Source: Diplonema papillatum (lineage: Eukaryota > Euglenozoa > Diplonemea > Diplonemida > Diplonemidae). From it: 64,000 nucleotides of DNA. A program made the translations under genes and the position numbers. Shown here piece by piece: positions 31,378 to 42,049 of the stretch. Below the pieces are notes generated by a model that saw nothing but the letters and a program-made list of their open reading frames with translations, was not told the DNA's origin and did not search any database. The DNA is taken from assembly GCA_030068145.1 (NCBI GenBank), contig JAPJBO010000865.1, positions 33,287-97,286 on the forward strand. The letters run 5' to 3'. Position 1 is the stretch's first letter. The number at the start of each line of letters is the position of its first letter.

Positions 31378-34053
31378 CTATCTCTGGTACTTGTGCTTGC
31401 GAGGCCTCAACATCCAGGCTTTCATGAGCTGCTTCCTCGCTGGGCTCTCGGGGGCTTTCTGGTTGGGGCACGGCAGCTTCCAGTTCCTGTGCAGCACGCT
31501 CCGCACGGCGTTCAGCCTTGGCTTTTTCCCTGTGTCGCGATACAGGTCTTCATGCAGCAGCCTATGATTCAGGTCAACACTCATGGAAGCGTTTAAATTT
31601 TCAGTGGAGAGTGTGGATCTCTTTTTGTTTAAAAGGACCGACAACTTCTTGAAGTGTCGTTCTACAGAAGCTTCGCTAGCTGTCGCTTTGCCCAAAGTGC
31701 AAGCGAAGAGAGTTAGCAGTTCACTCTCTTCTGCTGTAGCAAGGGCATGATTTCTCCAAAAAAACTTGTACCCGTGTTTGATAACTTCCCCGCTCGGGCC
31801 TCGGGCTCGGTTTCTGAACTCGTTGTACACGACTTTCAGTTGAACAAGAGTTTGTTCAAGGGTGCTTTGATCGCGAAGTCTCCGGCTAACGAATGGGCGC
31901 AAGAACCGGCACAGCATATTCCACTGTCGGGCTTTCTGCTCATTCTGGACCAGCATCTGGTCGACGTCGGGGTGCAGAGACTCCAGAACTTGCATGGCTG
32001 GAAACGACAAGTTCTTTTCTATGCGCCAGGTCCATTTCTTAATGGCGTACTCGACGACACTGAGCTCGTTCTTGTTCTGACTGTGCCTCACTCGTGCCAC
32101 TGCAAGCCCGTCCGTGATGCTTTGGATTGTCGAATGCAGTTTCATCAAGCCCTCCGACTCTTTTTGCAGGTGATCAGTTGCCAGGGCAAATGGGGCAAGT
32201 ATGCTCAGAAAAAAAGAAAGTTGCCGGCGGAACGCATCACTGACTCCAGGCAGGTATCGGATGCTTTTGTCGCGAAGCGTGGCGATGCTGAGCGCGGTGT
32301 CATACACGCTGCTCCATCGCACCGACGTCGGGTATCGCACCACGCGGGGATGGCTTTCCCCCGCATCCAACTGCATCTGTCGAATACGGGCTTTTTCTTC
32401 AGCTGTGTTGAACTTTTTTGCAAGATCAATCACTTCATCTTTCACTGATGACATGAAGGGGTGCTTCATAATGTCACCCATGCAAAGTTGCATGCTGTGA
32501 CAGGCACATCGGTGTCATGATCGGAAAGCAAATATGCCGTGATTCTTTGCATATTTGAGTGTCTCGAACATCAGTTTCTCGACACTTTCCTCCCCTTCAT
32601 CAGTGAAGTCAATTCCCAATCCGCGAATTTCAAACTCGAAGGAATCGGGTGACAGGGAAACCCCGAATGCTTCTGCATCACTGATGAGGTCCTTCATTGC
32701 TCTCAACATAGCAGATGCGTTGTCCGCCACAATAGCGAACACATTGAGACTTCCGCGATCGCGAAGCAGTGCGATCGTATGATCCAGCTCGGAACAAATA
32801 GTCTGAGCGTTCGCTGATGCTATTTCAACGTTCCTAAGAAAGAAAGTTGAGGCACCGTTGCTCACAGCAAATCCCAAGAAAGTTCTTCCACGAACAGTGG
32901 CACCATCGATGAGCAGGAAGACGTCTGCACCCCGATTCACCGCAAAGAACATTTCTTCTGTCTCAGCAGCAAAATCTCTGGTTTCCCGGACAAGCTCGTT
33001 TGTCCAGAAGCGCTGCTTGGCAAGGCCAGTCGGGTTCAGTATCGATCGGAACAGGGGGGTATCCATGATCGAGTTCGGCAGGCCATACTCAGAGACGAGA
33101 AGTGCAAGTCGACGAGTGAACGACATTTCGTTCCAAGGAGCCACAGCAGCGGAAGAGACTGCACCAGACGCACGCGCTCTTCGAGGAGACTTAGGGCCGT
33201 GTTGTCCCTCCCAATGCCGCTGAATGCTTGTCTTCCCGATTTCCTTCTGGCAGATATTGCATTTTACGACCTTGTTCCCGTTGGTCTTTGTGCAAACGGG
33301 CCCGCATAAATAGCCGCATCCCACTCGGCTGGCTATTTTGGAGGAGTACTCAGTCACATACTCTACAATCGCAGGGAGTGGCTTAGACACAACGGTGGCA
33401 ACAGAGGCCGAACCCGCCGCGGCCGCAGTACTTTCTCGAGTGTTGTCATTACTCGCGGCGTTTTCGCTCAACTGTGCACCTTCAGCCAGTTCAGGTACTT
33501 CGGGACGATGCGAAGCTTGATCCGTTGACTGGGTCTGATCCTCACTCTTTCCGGCTGCTGCTTCAAGCTCTGTCAAGTGACGTTGCAGGTCCCTCATGCG
33601 AGCAACGAGGGCGCGTTTCTGATTGCGAACTTTTGCGAGCAGATTGGTACGGACTTCGTTAACGAACCCAGCGAAGCTGTTGTTTGTCTTGTTGCAGGTT
33701 TCATAGATGTCCATGCCGCAGTGACCCTTGATTTTCGGACACGAAAAACGAGCACCATCGACTCCGCCACATGCATCACACTCCCACAACCTCCAGTCCC
33801 GTCCCCTTTGCGTCTTCAATTTCTCAAGGGCGAGTACCACTAACAGCTCTCCGCATAGGCACCTTCGCTCCTCAGGCTCAGCCTCCTGTGACTCTGACTC
33901 TGTGTCTGACGCTGTACTACTCGACTCTTCACTTGGAAGGCGGCGTTTTTTCCTTCTCGCCTGGTCAGGGTCTGCAGTTTCCTGCTGACGACGTCTCACC
34001 CTGGCTGCCTTCTGATGCTGCGTCCCTTCTCGTGCTGCACCTCCCGTAGGCAT
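31378..34053 (-). pseudogene. hAT-family transposase, nearly intact, one in-frame TGA
   Basis: Minus-strand frame of 892 codons from ATG at 34051-34053 to TAG at 31378, broken only by TGA at 32515-32517. N-terminal part: a Cys-rich ZZ-like module (CLCGELL ... WECDACGG ... HCGMDIYETC), then a BED-type finger (CNIC with the paired His in RHWEGQH). The catalytic core is hAT-like: FLLIDGATVRG (first Asp), IVADNASAML (second Asp motif), and RCACHSMQLC immediately after the stop. The C-terminal part has the hAT dimerisation region (TASEASVERHFKKLS). Such enzymes cut and paste DNA transposons with 8-bp target duplications. I could not identify terminal inverted repeats. If the TGA is a true stop the enzyme is dead; suppression or a sequence error are alternatives. 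Confidence 0.85.
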
Positions 34054-35437
34054 GGCACTTTTTTTTTTTTTGAAGTATAGAGCTCACTAGGACAACAAAC
34101 GGAGGCTGGGCCTTAGCCTTTTGAGAGGGAAACATCGGGAACATGAATGTACCTGGCCATCCTTTAGCTCCGTTAGGTCGGGAGGAGGAACGGTTTCCGG
34201 GGTGCCTTGTTGTCGGCTCCGGTTAGAAGTCCGGTTGGGGAGCTTCTTTCTGGCTCGTGCCGTGGCCCGAGAGGGGAAGCTCAGGGAGGGAATGCTGGAG
34301 CAGTTGCACGCTCTTTCGTTTTTCTTGGGGGTGGTTTCCTCCCCGTGTGTCGCCTCTTGCTGTGGTTTGCTTGGGGCTTCTCTGCTGTTTTCGTGCGGTT
34401 CTGCCCCAGCATTCTCGTTTTTCGCACGAGCGCTGCGGCGGAGTGGGGAGGAAGTGATGGATGTAAGAGATGGAATGTGAAAACGGGAAAAAGGAGTAGA
34501 TAAGAGGAAAAAGAAGGAATGATTAAATGATGATGGGATGATGAGGCGTAGAGGAGGGTGTGAATGGTAGAGCAATAGCGGAGACAAAAAAAAAATAAAT
34601 AAAAAAAGGGTTTCAAACGTACTGTCGCCTTAGAGAGGCACATAGTACGAGTGACATAGAAGGGAAGGAAATAGAGGGTTGTCGCTAATCTTTAGGGCGA
34701 TTTGTGCCTCTGCTTTGCTGTTTTGACACTGCTTTTCCTCTCATCATGCTGAGATTGTTGTGGTGCACCAGCAATAATAATAACAGGAACACCCACAACA
34801 CGAAGTGTTTGGCGATCATTTTTTGAAGTTAAAAACTTCTCTTGAGTATTCGTGATAAATTCGGCAAGTCCTGTAATTTTTGCGGATTTGAGAGAGACAT
34901 GGCAATGAACCTATCGCATGCTGGCAGCTACGTTGCGGATTTTATCAACAATTTTGGCAGGGCCACACACGCCGTGCCCGGCCCACCATCGAAGTTGGAA
35001 AAAGTCTCGTGGTGCTGTATGTAAGGCAAGTCATCAATTCCTGCGGTGCTGCAGGAATCGATCACAAACACGACTTTCGTATTTCGTTCGTATTTCGTAA
35101 ATACGAAAAAATACGAAACGAAAAATACGAATACGAATTCGTACGAATTACCTGACCCTGTCAGCGACATCATCATGATCATGCTCAAAACCTTTGGAAG
35201 ACCCGGGTTCGGAATGCACGCCAAAACCTCGTTTTAAGATTTCTTCTCCGCTTTGGAGGTCCAACATGACTTTTCCAAAAAAAAGCCAAAACGAAAACGG
35301 CCCTGAAGCCGCCTGCCTCACTGGCTGGCTCACACTCAACGGCAGTGCGAAAGTGTCAGCCGTACAGTAACATTACAATTCAATTGTATTATACGGTTGG
35401 GATGCGCCGATTCCCCGAAAAAAAAGTTCAATTGTAT
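34054..35437. other. Unassigned, with A-run upstream of hAT ATG and an AT-rich hairpin
   Basis: A run of 13 T (minus-strand A) lies 5 bases upstream of the hAT start codon at about 34060-34072. The rest holds no recognised gene. A long imperfect hairpin made of TTTCGTA/TACGAAA words lies at about 35078-35155. Confidence 0.5.
35078..35155. repeat. AT-rich palindromic cluster of TACGAA / TTCGTA
   Basis: TTCGTATTTCGTTCGTATTT followed by CGTAAATACG and mirrored AATACGAAACGAAAAATACG can fold into a long cruciform. It lies in sequence with no coding potential. Confidence 0.7.
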
Positions 35438-35920
35438 TATCACCCATTCCACGAAAAAGTGTCACAGATTTCGGCTTTTTTCGGATTTCTGCCGAAAATT
35501 TCCATCTGCAGGTCCGAAAATGGTCGGTTTCGAGATTTTGAGGACACGTTTGAATCCGTTGAGGACAGGGCTTTCCGAATATTTGGTCGGATAAAATTTT
35601 TGACCGACCCCCCCCCCGGAAATGGAGGTCGGCACCCGAAAAAATGGGGTCCTGGAGATCGGTTTTTTTTCTCTCTGCATCCAGGAGGGGGTCAGATTTT
35701 GATCGCTGGGCTAGCTGGCAGCTTGCCCATAATCGCGCATCCCAGAACTACTCGAAAACCAAAAGATTTCCCAAAAAGACCTCGAAAATAATTTCCAGAC
35801 GGCTGCTTTTCACACCGAAAAATCGCAAAAAAAAAAAATCGGACCGGGGGAATCGAACCACGGCCTACAGGGGCCCAGGAGGGTGCGGTAACCGTTAGGC
35901 TATGTTGCTAAACCTCGGCC
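35438..35920 (-). mobile_element. Solo arm of the 30-bp-TIR element (S1 arm)
   Basis: Inverted copy of 45025-45499. The TIR end TATCACCCATTCCACGAAAA lies at 35438. The inner end has the tRNA-like module (A-box-like TAGCCTAACGG, perfect B-box GGTTCGATTCC on the minus strand). The partner arm is missing; unrelated sequence starts at about 35920. Confidence 0.85.
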
Positions 35921-36003
35921 CAACTGACCGCTGGCTTTCCAGCCATGTCTCGTTAAATCGTCACTCCGCTGGGAAGTCAGTCCCGAAAAAAAAAAAAAAA
36001 AAA
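35921..36003 (+). repeat. Retroposon 3' end with poly(A)
   Basis: Contains a stem-loop-like CTGGCTTTCCAGCC, ends GGGAAGTCAGTCCCG and then a run of 19-20 A. An inverted copy, also against an A-run, is at 48868-48957. Confidence 0.7.
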
Positions 36004-38489
36004 GGTTTCAATTCAATTTCAATTTCAAAAATTTGGAAACCGCACCCGGGTTAGGCTTGGGGATACGGTGCTAAGGTTCCTTGTGCCTCCTCTTCATCCT
36101 TGGGGCGTTTGTTTGTTTTCTGTTTTCTTTGGTTCGTTCTTGGTATGGTTGTGGGGGGGTTCAGTGGGATTGTTTCTTGCCCGCCCTCCCCTTGTTTCTT
36201 GCCGCTGTTTTGGTAATGATGTCCTGGCGTGCCAGGCTTTACCAGTAGCGGTCGGTGTGTTTCGAGCGATTGCCGTGCTGTCAGTTCCCTGTGATAGTAA
36301 TTTGTCAAGAGGATTGCTTTGGTTCGCTGCTGATATGCTGCTTGGCTCTGCGTGTTGTGTGCAGTGATGGTTGTTTTTCCTTGGTTTTGTTGTGGCTTCG
36401 TCCTTCGCTCGCCCTCCCTTTCCGGTGCGGTGATCTGACGTCTTTTGGTAACCCTGGCGTGCCAGGTTTGCCTGTTGAGTCGGTCTTCCGTGTCGGTCGG
36501 GGGGGGTTTGCTTTCGCTTCGGGACTTTCCTGTTGTTGTCGGGCGCGTGGCGCTGTTTCGCTGCCGCTGCCCGTCCTGCTGCCTTCGCTCTTGTGGGTTG
36601 TTGTTGAGCGTGGTGCGTGTAGCACTGAAACGGGGGGTTAATACGTTGTCTGTTGTTTTGGCAGGACTCGGCTTCTCTTGCGTGCTTGGGGGGGGGGCGT
36701 TGTTATTGGTTCTGGTTTTGTGGGACAAGGTAAGGGAAAGGTATTTCTTTTTCGGCAGTTGGTGGGGGGTATTTTTTGGACTTGTTGTGCGGCTCTCCCT
36801 TCCGGGCGGTGTTCTGACTTCTGTTGGTAAACCCTGGCGTGCCAGGGTTTGCCTGTTGAGTCGGTCCTCCGCTTCGGTCGGGGGGGGCTGGTTTGGTTGC
36901 TGCTTGTCTCTGTTTCGCTTTGCGGCGCTGTTGCGTGGTGCGGTCCGTTGGGCGCTTCGCCTGCCTCTACTTTGTTCTTCCTTCCGGGGCCTTTGAGCTT
37001 GCTGCTTGTCTCTGTTTCGCTTTGCGGCGCTGTTGCGTGGTGCGGTCCGTTGGCCTGGTCGCTTCCGGCAGCGTCAGAAACACCGGGCTGGTGTTTCTGA
37101 CGCTGTTCTATCCCGTGCTCATTGTCCGCTCTCGGCCCGGAGGGTTGTCTTTTTTTGTTTTGGTTGCTAATGCACTGTTCTTGTGTTGCAGCTACCTATC
37201 TGCCTCAGTGACCGCTCCAGTGCTCACTCCACCCTTTTGGACCTTCCTATGGTCAGGTGGGTGTGCTGTCGGTGCACCGAGTCTACCCTTCGTTGGTAGT
37301 CGTGTTCGGTCGCGGCGCTGTTGCGCTGCTGCGGTGGTACTTTTGTTTGCCTTCTTTTTTTCCCCTCTCTTTTCTTATTGTTCTCAGGTGCTGTTCGGTC
37401 CGGTGACCGGCTGCGTCCGTGTCGGCGTGCGGGCTTCGGCTGTTCGTCGGCGCCTGCGTCTCCGTTGTCGTGCTGCCGGTTTACTGCTGCCGCCTTGCGG
37501 CGGTTGGTCGGTGGCCGTGGGGACTGTGTAGTGCCGGGTGTGTGCGTCTGGTGTTGGACTGCGCCGTCAGCGTACTGATTCGCGCTTCGCACTCAGCAGC
37601 CCTGTTGCGCCTGCACCGGCGGTCGGGTGAGGTTGCTTTGCACGGATGTGCCGGGTGTGTTGCCGCCTCAGTCTTCCGACCCGGCCCGAACTATGCCCAT
37701 CCTTCGGCATCCTCGGAGCTTGATCCCTCGAGGTCGAAGGTGTTGTCGACGCCATTGGTTGCTGCTGCCGCCATGTTGCCGTCGAGTTCCGGTGTGCCGG
37801 GCTCAGGTGGGTCTTCGTAGACCTCGTACTTCGGCACAAGCCCCACGGCCTGAAGGTACGCGAGGGCTGCTTCAGGGAGCTCGAAGAGCAGCGGCCAAAG
37901 CAGCTTGTGCCTTTCCCTGGGTGTCGGCTTTTCCCTTGGTGTGTCCGGGATGGCCTTGTGGACCCGTCTCCACATGGTCGCTCTCTCGTCGCCCCCGATT
38001 CTGCATTCCAGGAAAAGGTGTGTTAGGGGGCAGATCGGCGTGGCGTTGCAAAGCTGGCATGGGCGGGTTGCTTGCCTCTCTTCTGCTGCGAGATCCATCC
38101 AGTCGTCCCGGTAGCAGTTCCTGAGGAGTTGGTGGTGTCCCGTGCGAAGCTGGCGGATCTCGCGCTCGGCTCGCCTCGTCAGGTGTGCCGTTTTTGGGAC
38201 CTTCCGTCCTCGGACCAACTGCGTGTACGGCAGCGGCCCGCCCGGTTGGTACGGGGATTCCCGCATTGAAGCCGCGTGTAGTGCCTCCCAGGCGTGCTCG
38301 CGGTACCGGGCCTTCGCGGTTCCTACCGTCATCGGCGGCTGCGTTTCTTCTCCGGTCTGCGAGACGCCCTGCTTCGCTAGCCCGTCCGCCTCTTCGTTCC
38401 CTGCTAGTCCGCAGTGGCCGTAGACGAACTGGAGTACTGGTGTATACCCCTTCGCTACTAGTTTCTCGAGCGCCTGCCAGATTCGGACG
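36004..38489 (-). mobile_element. 5'-truncated LINE, copy 1 (RNase H/zinc-knuckle C-terminus plus long 3' UTR)
   Basis: Nearly identical in structure to the copy at 38490-41076, which abuts it head to tail. It starts abruptly in RNase H coding sequence at 38489, ends its ORF at 37691, then has a 1.7-kb 3' UTR ending in GAAATTGAAATTGAATTG-type tail at 36004. The 3' UTR has three CCTGGCGTGCCAGG palindromes and an internal 55-bp duplication (36895-36951 and 36999-37052) that copy 2 lacks. Confidence 0.9.
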
Positions 38490-39300
38490 TTTCAATTCAA
38501 TTTCAACATTTGGAAACCGCACCCGGGTTAGGCTTGGGGATACGGTGCTAAGGTTCCTTGTGCCTCCTCTTCATCCTTGGGGCGTTTGTTTGTTTTCTGT
38601 TTTCTTTGGTTCGTTCTTTGTTCTTGGTATGGTTGTTGGGGGGTTCAGTGGGATTGTTTCTTGCCCGCCCTCCCCTTGTTCTTGGCCGCTCTTCTGGTAA
38701 TGATGTCCTGGCGTGCCAGGCTTTACCAGTCGCGGTCGGTGTGTTTCCGGCGATTGTCGTGCAGTCAGTTGCCTGTGTTAATAGTTTGTCAAAAGGATTG
38801 CTTTGGTTCGCTGCTGATCTGCTGCTTGGCTCTGCGTGTTGTGTGCAGTGATGGTTTTTTTCCTTGGTTTTGTTGTGGCTTCGTCCTTCGCTCGCCCTCC
38901 CGTTCCGGTGCGGTGTTCTGACGTCTTTTGGTAACCCTGGCGTGCCAGGTTTGCCTGTTGAGTCGGTCTTCCGTGTCGGTCGGGGGGGGTTTGCTTTCGC
39001 TTTGGCTTGCGGGTCTTTCCTGTTGTTGTCGGGCGCGTGGCGCTGTTTCGCTGCCGCTGCCCGTCCTGCTGCCTTCGCTCGTGTGGGTTGTTGTTGAGCG
39101 TGGTGCGTGTAGCACTGAAACGGGGGCTTCTCTTGCGTGCATGGGGGGGGGGGCGTTGTTATTGGTGCTGGTTTTGTGGGACGGTAAGGGAAAGGTATTT
39201 CTTTTTCGGCAGTTGGTGGGGGGAATTTCTTGGTTTTGTTGTGCGGCTCTCCCTTTCCGGGCGGTGTTCTGACTTCTGTTGGTAAACCCTGGCGTGCCAG
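36225..39300. repeat. Recurring perfect palindrome CCTGGCGTGCCAGG in LINE 3' UTRs
   Basis: Present three times in each tandem copy (near 36226, 36452, 36834 and 38707, 38937, 39287), and twice in the truncated plus-strand copy (near 47251 and 47481). The spacing is the same in each copy. Confidence 0.9.
37691..38487 (-). pseudogene. LINE ORF2 C-terminus: RNase H end and HHCC-type zinc knuckle (copy 1)
   Basis: Truncated at its 5' end. The open frame begins VRIWQALEKLVAKG and includes the RNase H motif YGHCGLAGNEEADGLA, then the conserved ARRAEREIRQLRTGHHQLL segment and a Cys/His knuckle (CQLCNATPICPLTHLFLEC). It ends SSSEDAEGWA with a TAG stop. The family belongs with the ORF2 at 58146-62705. 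The reverse transcriptase and endonuclease portions are absent, so this is a dead fragment. Confidence 0.9.
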
Positions 39301-41076
39301 GGTTTGCCTGTTGAGTCGGTCCTCCGCTTCGGTCGGGGGGGGCTGGTTTGGTGGCGCTATGCGTGTCGTCTGTCTACCTCTCGCTGTGACTTTTGTTTGC
39401 GGGGGCTGGGCGCTTCGCCTGCCTCTACTTTGTGCTTCCTTCCGGGGCCTTTGAGCTTGCTGCTTGTCTCTGTTTCGCTTTGCGGCGCTGTTGCGTGGTG
39501 CGGTCCGTTGGCCTGGTCGCTTCCGGCAGCGTCAGAAACACCGGGCTGGTGTTTCCGACGCTGTTCTATCCCGTGCTCATTGTCCGCTCTCGGCCCGGAG
39601 GGTTGTCTTTTTTGTTTTGGTTGCTAATGCACTGTTCTTGTGTTGCAGCTACCTATCTGCCTCAGTGACCGCTCCAGTGCTCACTCCACCCTTTTGGACC
39701 TTCCTATGGTCAGGTGGGTGTGCTGTCGGTGCACCGAGTCTACCCTTCGTTGGTAGTCGTGTTCGGTCGCGGCGCTGTTGCGCTGCTGCGGTGGTACTTT
39801 TGTTTGCCTTCTTTTTTCCCCTCTCTTTTCTTATTGTTCTCAGGTGCTGTTCGGTCCGGTGACCGGCTGCGTCCGTGTCGGCGTGCGGGCTTCGGCTGTT
39901 CGTCGGCGCCTGCGTCTCCGTTGTCGTGCTGCCGGTTTACTGCTGCCGCCTTGCGGCGGTTGGTCGGTGGCCGTGGGGACTGTGTAGTGCCGGGTGTGTG
40001 CGTCTGGTGTTGGACTGCGCCGTCAGCGTACTGATTCGCGCTTCGCACTTAGCTGCCCTGTTGCGCCTGCACCGGCGGTCGGGTGAGGTTGCTTTGCACG
40101 GAGGTGCCGGGTGTGTTGCCGCCTCTGTCTTCCGACCCGGCCCGAACTATGCCCATCCTTCGGCATCCTCGGAGCTTGATCCCTCGAGGTCAAAGGTGTT
40201 GTCGACGCCATTGGTTGCTGCTGCCGCCATGTTGCCGTCGAGTTCCGGTGTGTCGGGCTCAGGTGGGTCTTCGTAGACCTCGTACTTCGGCACAAGCCCC
40301 ACGGCCTGAAGGTACGCGAGGGCTGCTTCAGGGAGCTCGAAGAGCAGCGGCCAAAGCAGCTTGTGCCTTTCCCTGGGTGTCGGCTTTTCCCTTGGTGTGT
40401 CCGGGATGGCTTTGTGGACCCGTCTCCACATGGTCGCTCTCTCGTCGCCCCCGATTCTGCATTCCAGGAAAAGGTGTGTTAGGGGGCAGATCGGCGTGGC
40501 GTCGCAAAGCTGGCATGGGCGGGTTGCTTGCCTCTCTTCTGCTGCGAGATCCATCCAGTCGTCCCGGTAGCAGTTCCTGAGGAGTTGGTGGTGTCCCGTG
40601 CGAAGCTGGCGGATCTCGCGCTCGGCTCGCCTCGTCAGGTGTGCCGTTTTTGGGACCTTCCGTCCTCGGACCAACTGCGTGTACGGCAGCGGCCCGCCCG
40701 GTTGGTACGGGGATTCCCGCATTGAAGCCGCGTGTAGTGCCTCCCAGGCGTGCTCGCGGTACCGGGCCTTCGCGGTTCCTACCGTCATCGGCGGCTGCGT
40801 TTCTTCTCCGGTCTGCGAGACGCCCTGCTTCGCTAGCCCGTCCGCCTCTTCGTTCCCTGCTAGTCCGCAGTGGCCGTAGACGAATTGGAGTACTGGTGTA
40901 TACCCCTTCGCAACCAGTTTCTCGAGCGCCTGCCAGATTCGGACGTTGTCCCGTTCTTGCTGTTTGTGCGGACCTTGGGACAGCACGTTCAGAAGGGAGC
41001 TGGAGTCGCTGAGCACCCAGATGTGTCTGCTGGTAGGCTCTCCTTCGAGTACCTCCCTCTTTCCCAGTTTCATCGG
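38490..41076 (-). mobile_element. 5'-truncated LINE, copy 2
   Basis: Same family as copy 1. It starts at 41076 next to an A-run and the 16-nt tag, runs through RNase H and zinc-knuckle coding (40147-41076) and a 1.65-kb 3' UTR with three CCTGGCGTGCCAGG palindromes, and ends with TTGAAATTGAATTGAAA directly on the truncated start of copy 1. Confidence 0.9.
40147..41076 (-). pseudogene. LINE ORF2 C-terminus: RNase H and zinc knuckle (copy 2)
   Basis: Open frame of about 310 codons ending in TAG at 40147. RNase H residues visible are the Asp of WVLSDSSSLLN and the final Asp of GNEEADGLAKQG with YGHCGL before it. The first Asp and Glu motifs lie upstream of the truncation. The conserved RAEREIRQLRTGHHQLLRN and CQLCDATPICPLTHLFLEC follow. 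An ATG at 41071-41073 happens to be in frame, so a 308-residue protein is possible, but the enzyme is incomplete. Confidence 0.9.
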
Positions 41077-41108
41077 TTTTTTTTTTTTTTTTGAGTAAGC
41101 AACTACGG
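41077..41108 (-). other. A-run plus 16-nt tag CCGTAGTTGCTTACTC at truncated LINE boundary
   Basis: On the minus strand CCGTAGTTGCTTACTC is followed by 16 A and then the truncated LINE. The identical tag plus A-run precedes the unrelated LINE fragment at 43999. Upstream flanks differ from the first C onward. Confidence 0.85.
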
Positions 41109-41590
41109 GCCAAAATTCGCTTTTAGCGCCTGCTCAGTTGGAATTCTTATCGGAAAGTGCGAGATCGTCATTTACTCGTTTCCAGTGTCCCAGGACGGTA
41201 TTTCTGCTCTCTCAGAGCTTATTTCGCCCGGTTTGCGAAGAACTCAAATTGAGTCCAAAAATTCTCACTCGGTAGTGAACAAAAAGAATTTTCGCCGTTT
41301 TTTTAGCCCATGGTCCAGAGGTTACCACACCCACACAGGGGTTTGTGGGTCGGTGGTTCGATTCCCGCCGGAAATCGTTTTTTTGGGTTTTTGAAACAGC
41401 CCCAAAACCGACCTTTTGCCCATCTGCACGCCAGATTTTGGTCGCCACGCGAGCTGATTGCTTGCCCATAATCGCCAGGGATAGCTCTTTCCATCCCAAA
41501 AAAAATTTCCCAAAAATTCCAAAATTTTGACCCAAAACGGGCTGCTTTTCAGACGGAAAATCTGTGACACTTTTTCGTGGAATGGGTGTT
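41109..41590 (+). mobile_element. Solo arm of the 30-bp-TIR element (S2 arm)
   Basis: Inverted copy of 44541-45020. It contains a tRNA-like module at about 41293-41360 (A-box-like TGGTCCAGAGG, perfect B-box GGTTCGATTCC) and ends with the TIR CTGTGACACTTTTTCGTGGA at about 41563-41590. Confidence 0.85.
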
Positions 41591-41640
41591 ATACGGTTCA
41601 ATTGTATTATACGGTTCAATAGTAATTAGCCCCCCCCAGT

Positions 41641-41930
41641 AGCAAGGGTACCGTCTTCGAATCAGTGAACGCAGCTGTTCTCGCGGTGAAACTTGAGGCA
41701 AATGTCTCGGGGAAGTGACATTTTCACCACAAAAACTGGAATGTTCGAGAATGGGCAAAAAGTTAAATAGTGTTCGAGAATGGGCACAAAGTTACCGAGA
41801 ATGGGCAAAAAGTTAAAAAGTGTTCGAGAACGGGCAAAAAGTTAGCGAGTGTTCGAGAATGGGCAAAAAGTTAAATAGTGTTCGAGAATGGGCACAAACA
41901 TAAGGAAGTGTACTATAATGGGAATTGTCC
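41641..41930 (+). repeat. 290-bp repeat, copy 2, with 29-bp array
   Basis: Nearly identical to 28931-29220. The 29-bp units lie at 41743-41898. The tRNA-Ile gene lies about 40 bp beyond its right end. Confidence 0.95.
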
Positions 41931-41966
41931 CCATGTGGCCGGCACCAGTGCTGCAGGGCGGAAAAG

Positions 41967-42039
41967 TGGTCGTGACAGGGCTCGAACCTGGGACCGTTGG
42001 CTTATTGGACCAATGCTCTACCGACTGAGCTACACGACC
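41967..42039 (-). tRNA. tRNA-Ile (anticodon AAT), possibly degenerate
   Basis: A 73-nt cloverleaf on the minus strand: acceptor stem GGTCGTG/CACGACC (7 perfect pairs), D-arm GCTC-AGTCGGTA-GAGC, anticodon stem TTGGT/GCCAA with loop CCAATAA (anticodon AAT), 5-nt variable loop, T-arm CCAGG-TTCGAGC-CCTGT with one mismatch at its base, and discriminator A. A TTTT pol III terminator follows at 41962-41965. The A-box (TAGCTCAGTCGG) and B-box (GGTTCGAGCCC) are good. Oddities: position 33 is C where U is expected, and the mismatch at 49-65. It may be a recently decayed gene or pol III promoter remnant. No intron. Confidence 0.7.
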
Positions 42040-42049
42040 CGATGCTGCC

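Noticed and set aside
36051-36728. Several 100-230-codon frames in the LINE 3' UTRs
   Set aside because: They lie in repeated non-coding sequence, lack motifs, and are not kept as the same frame between copies.
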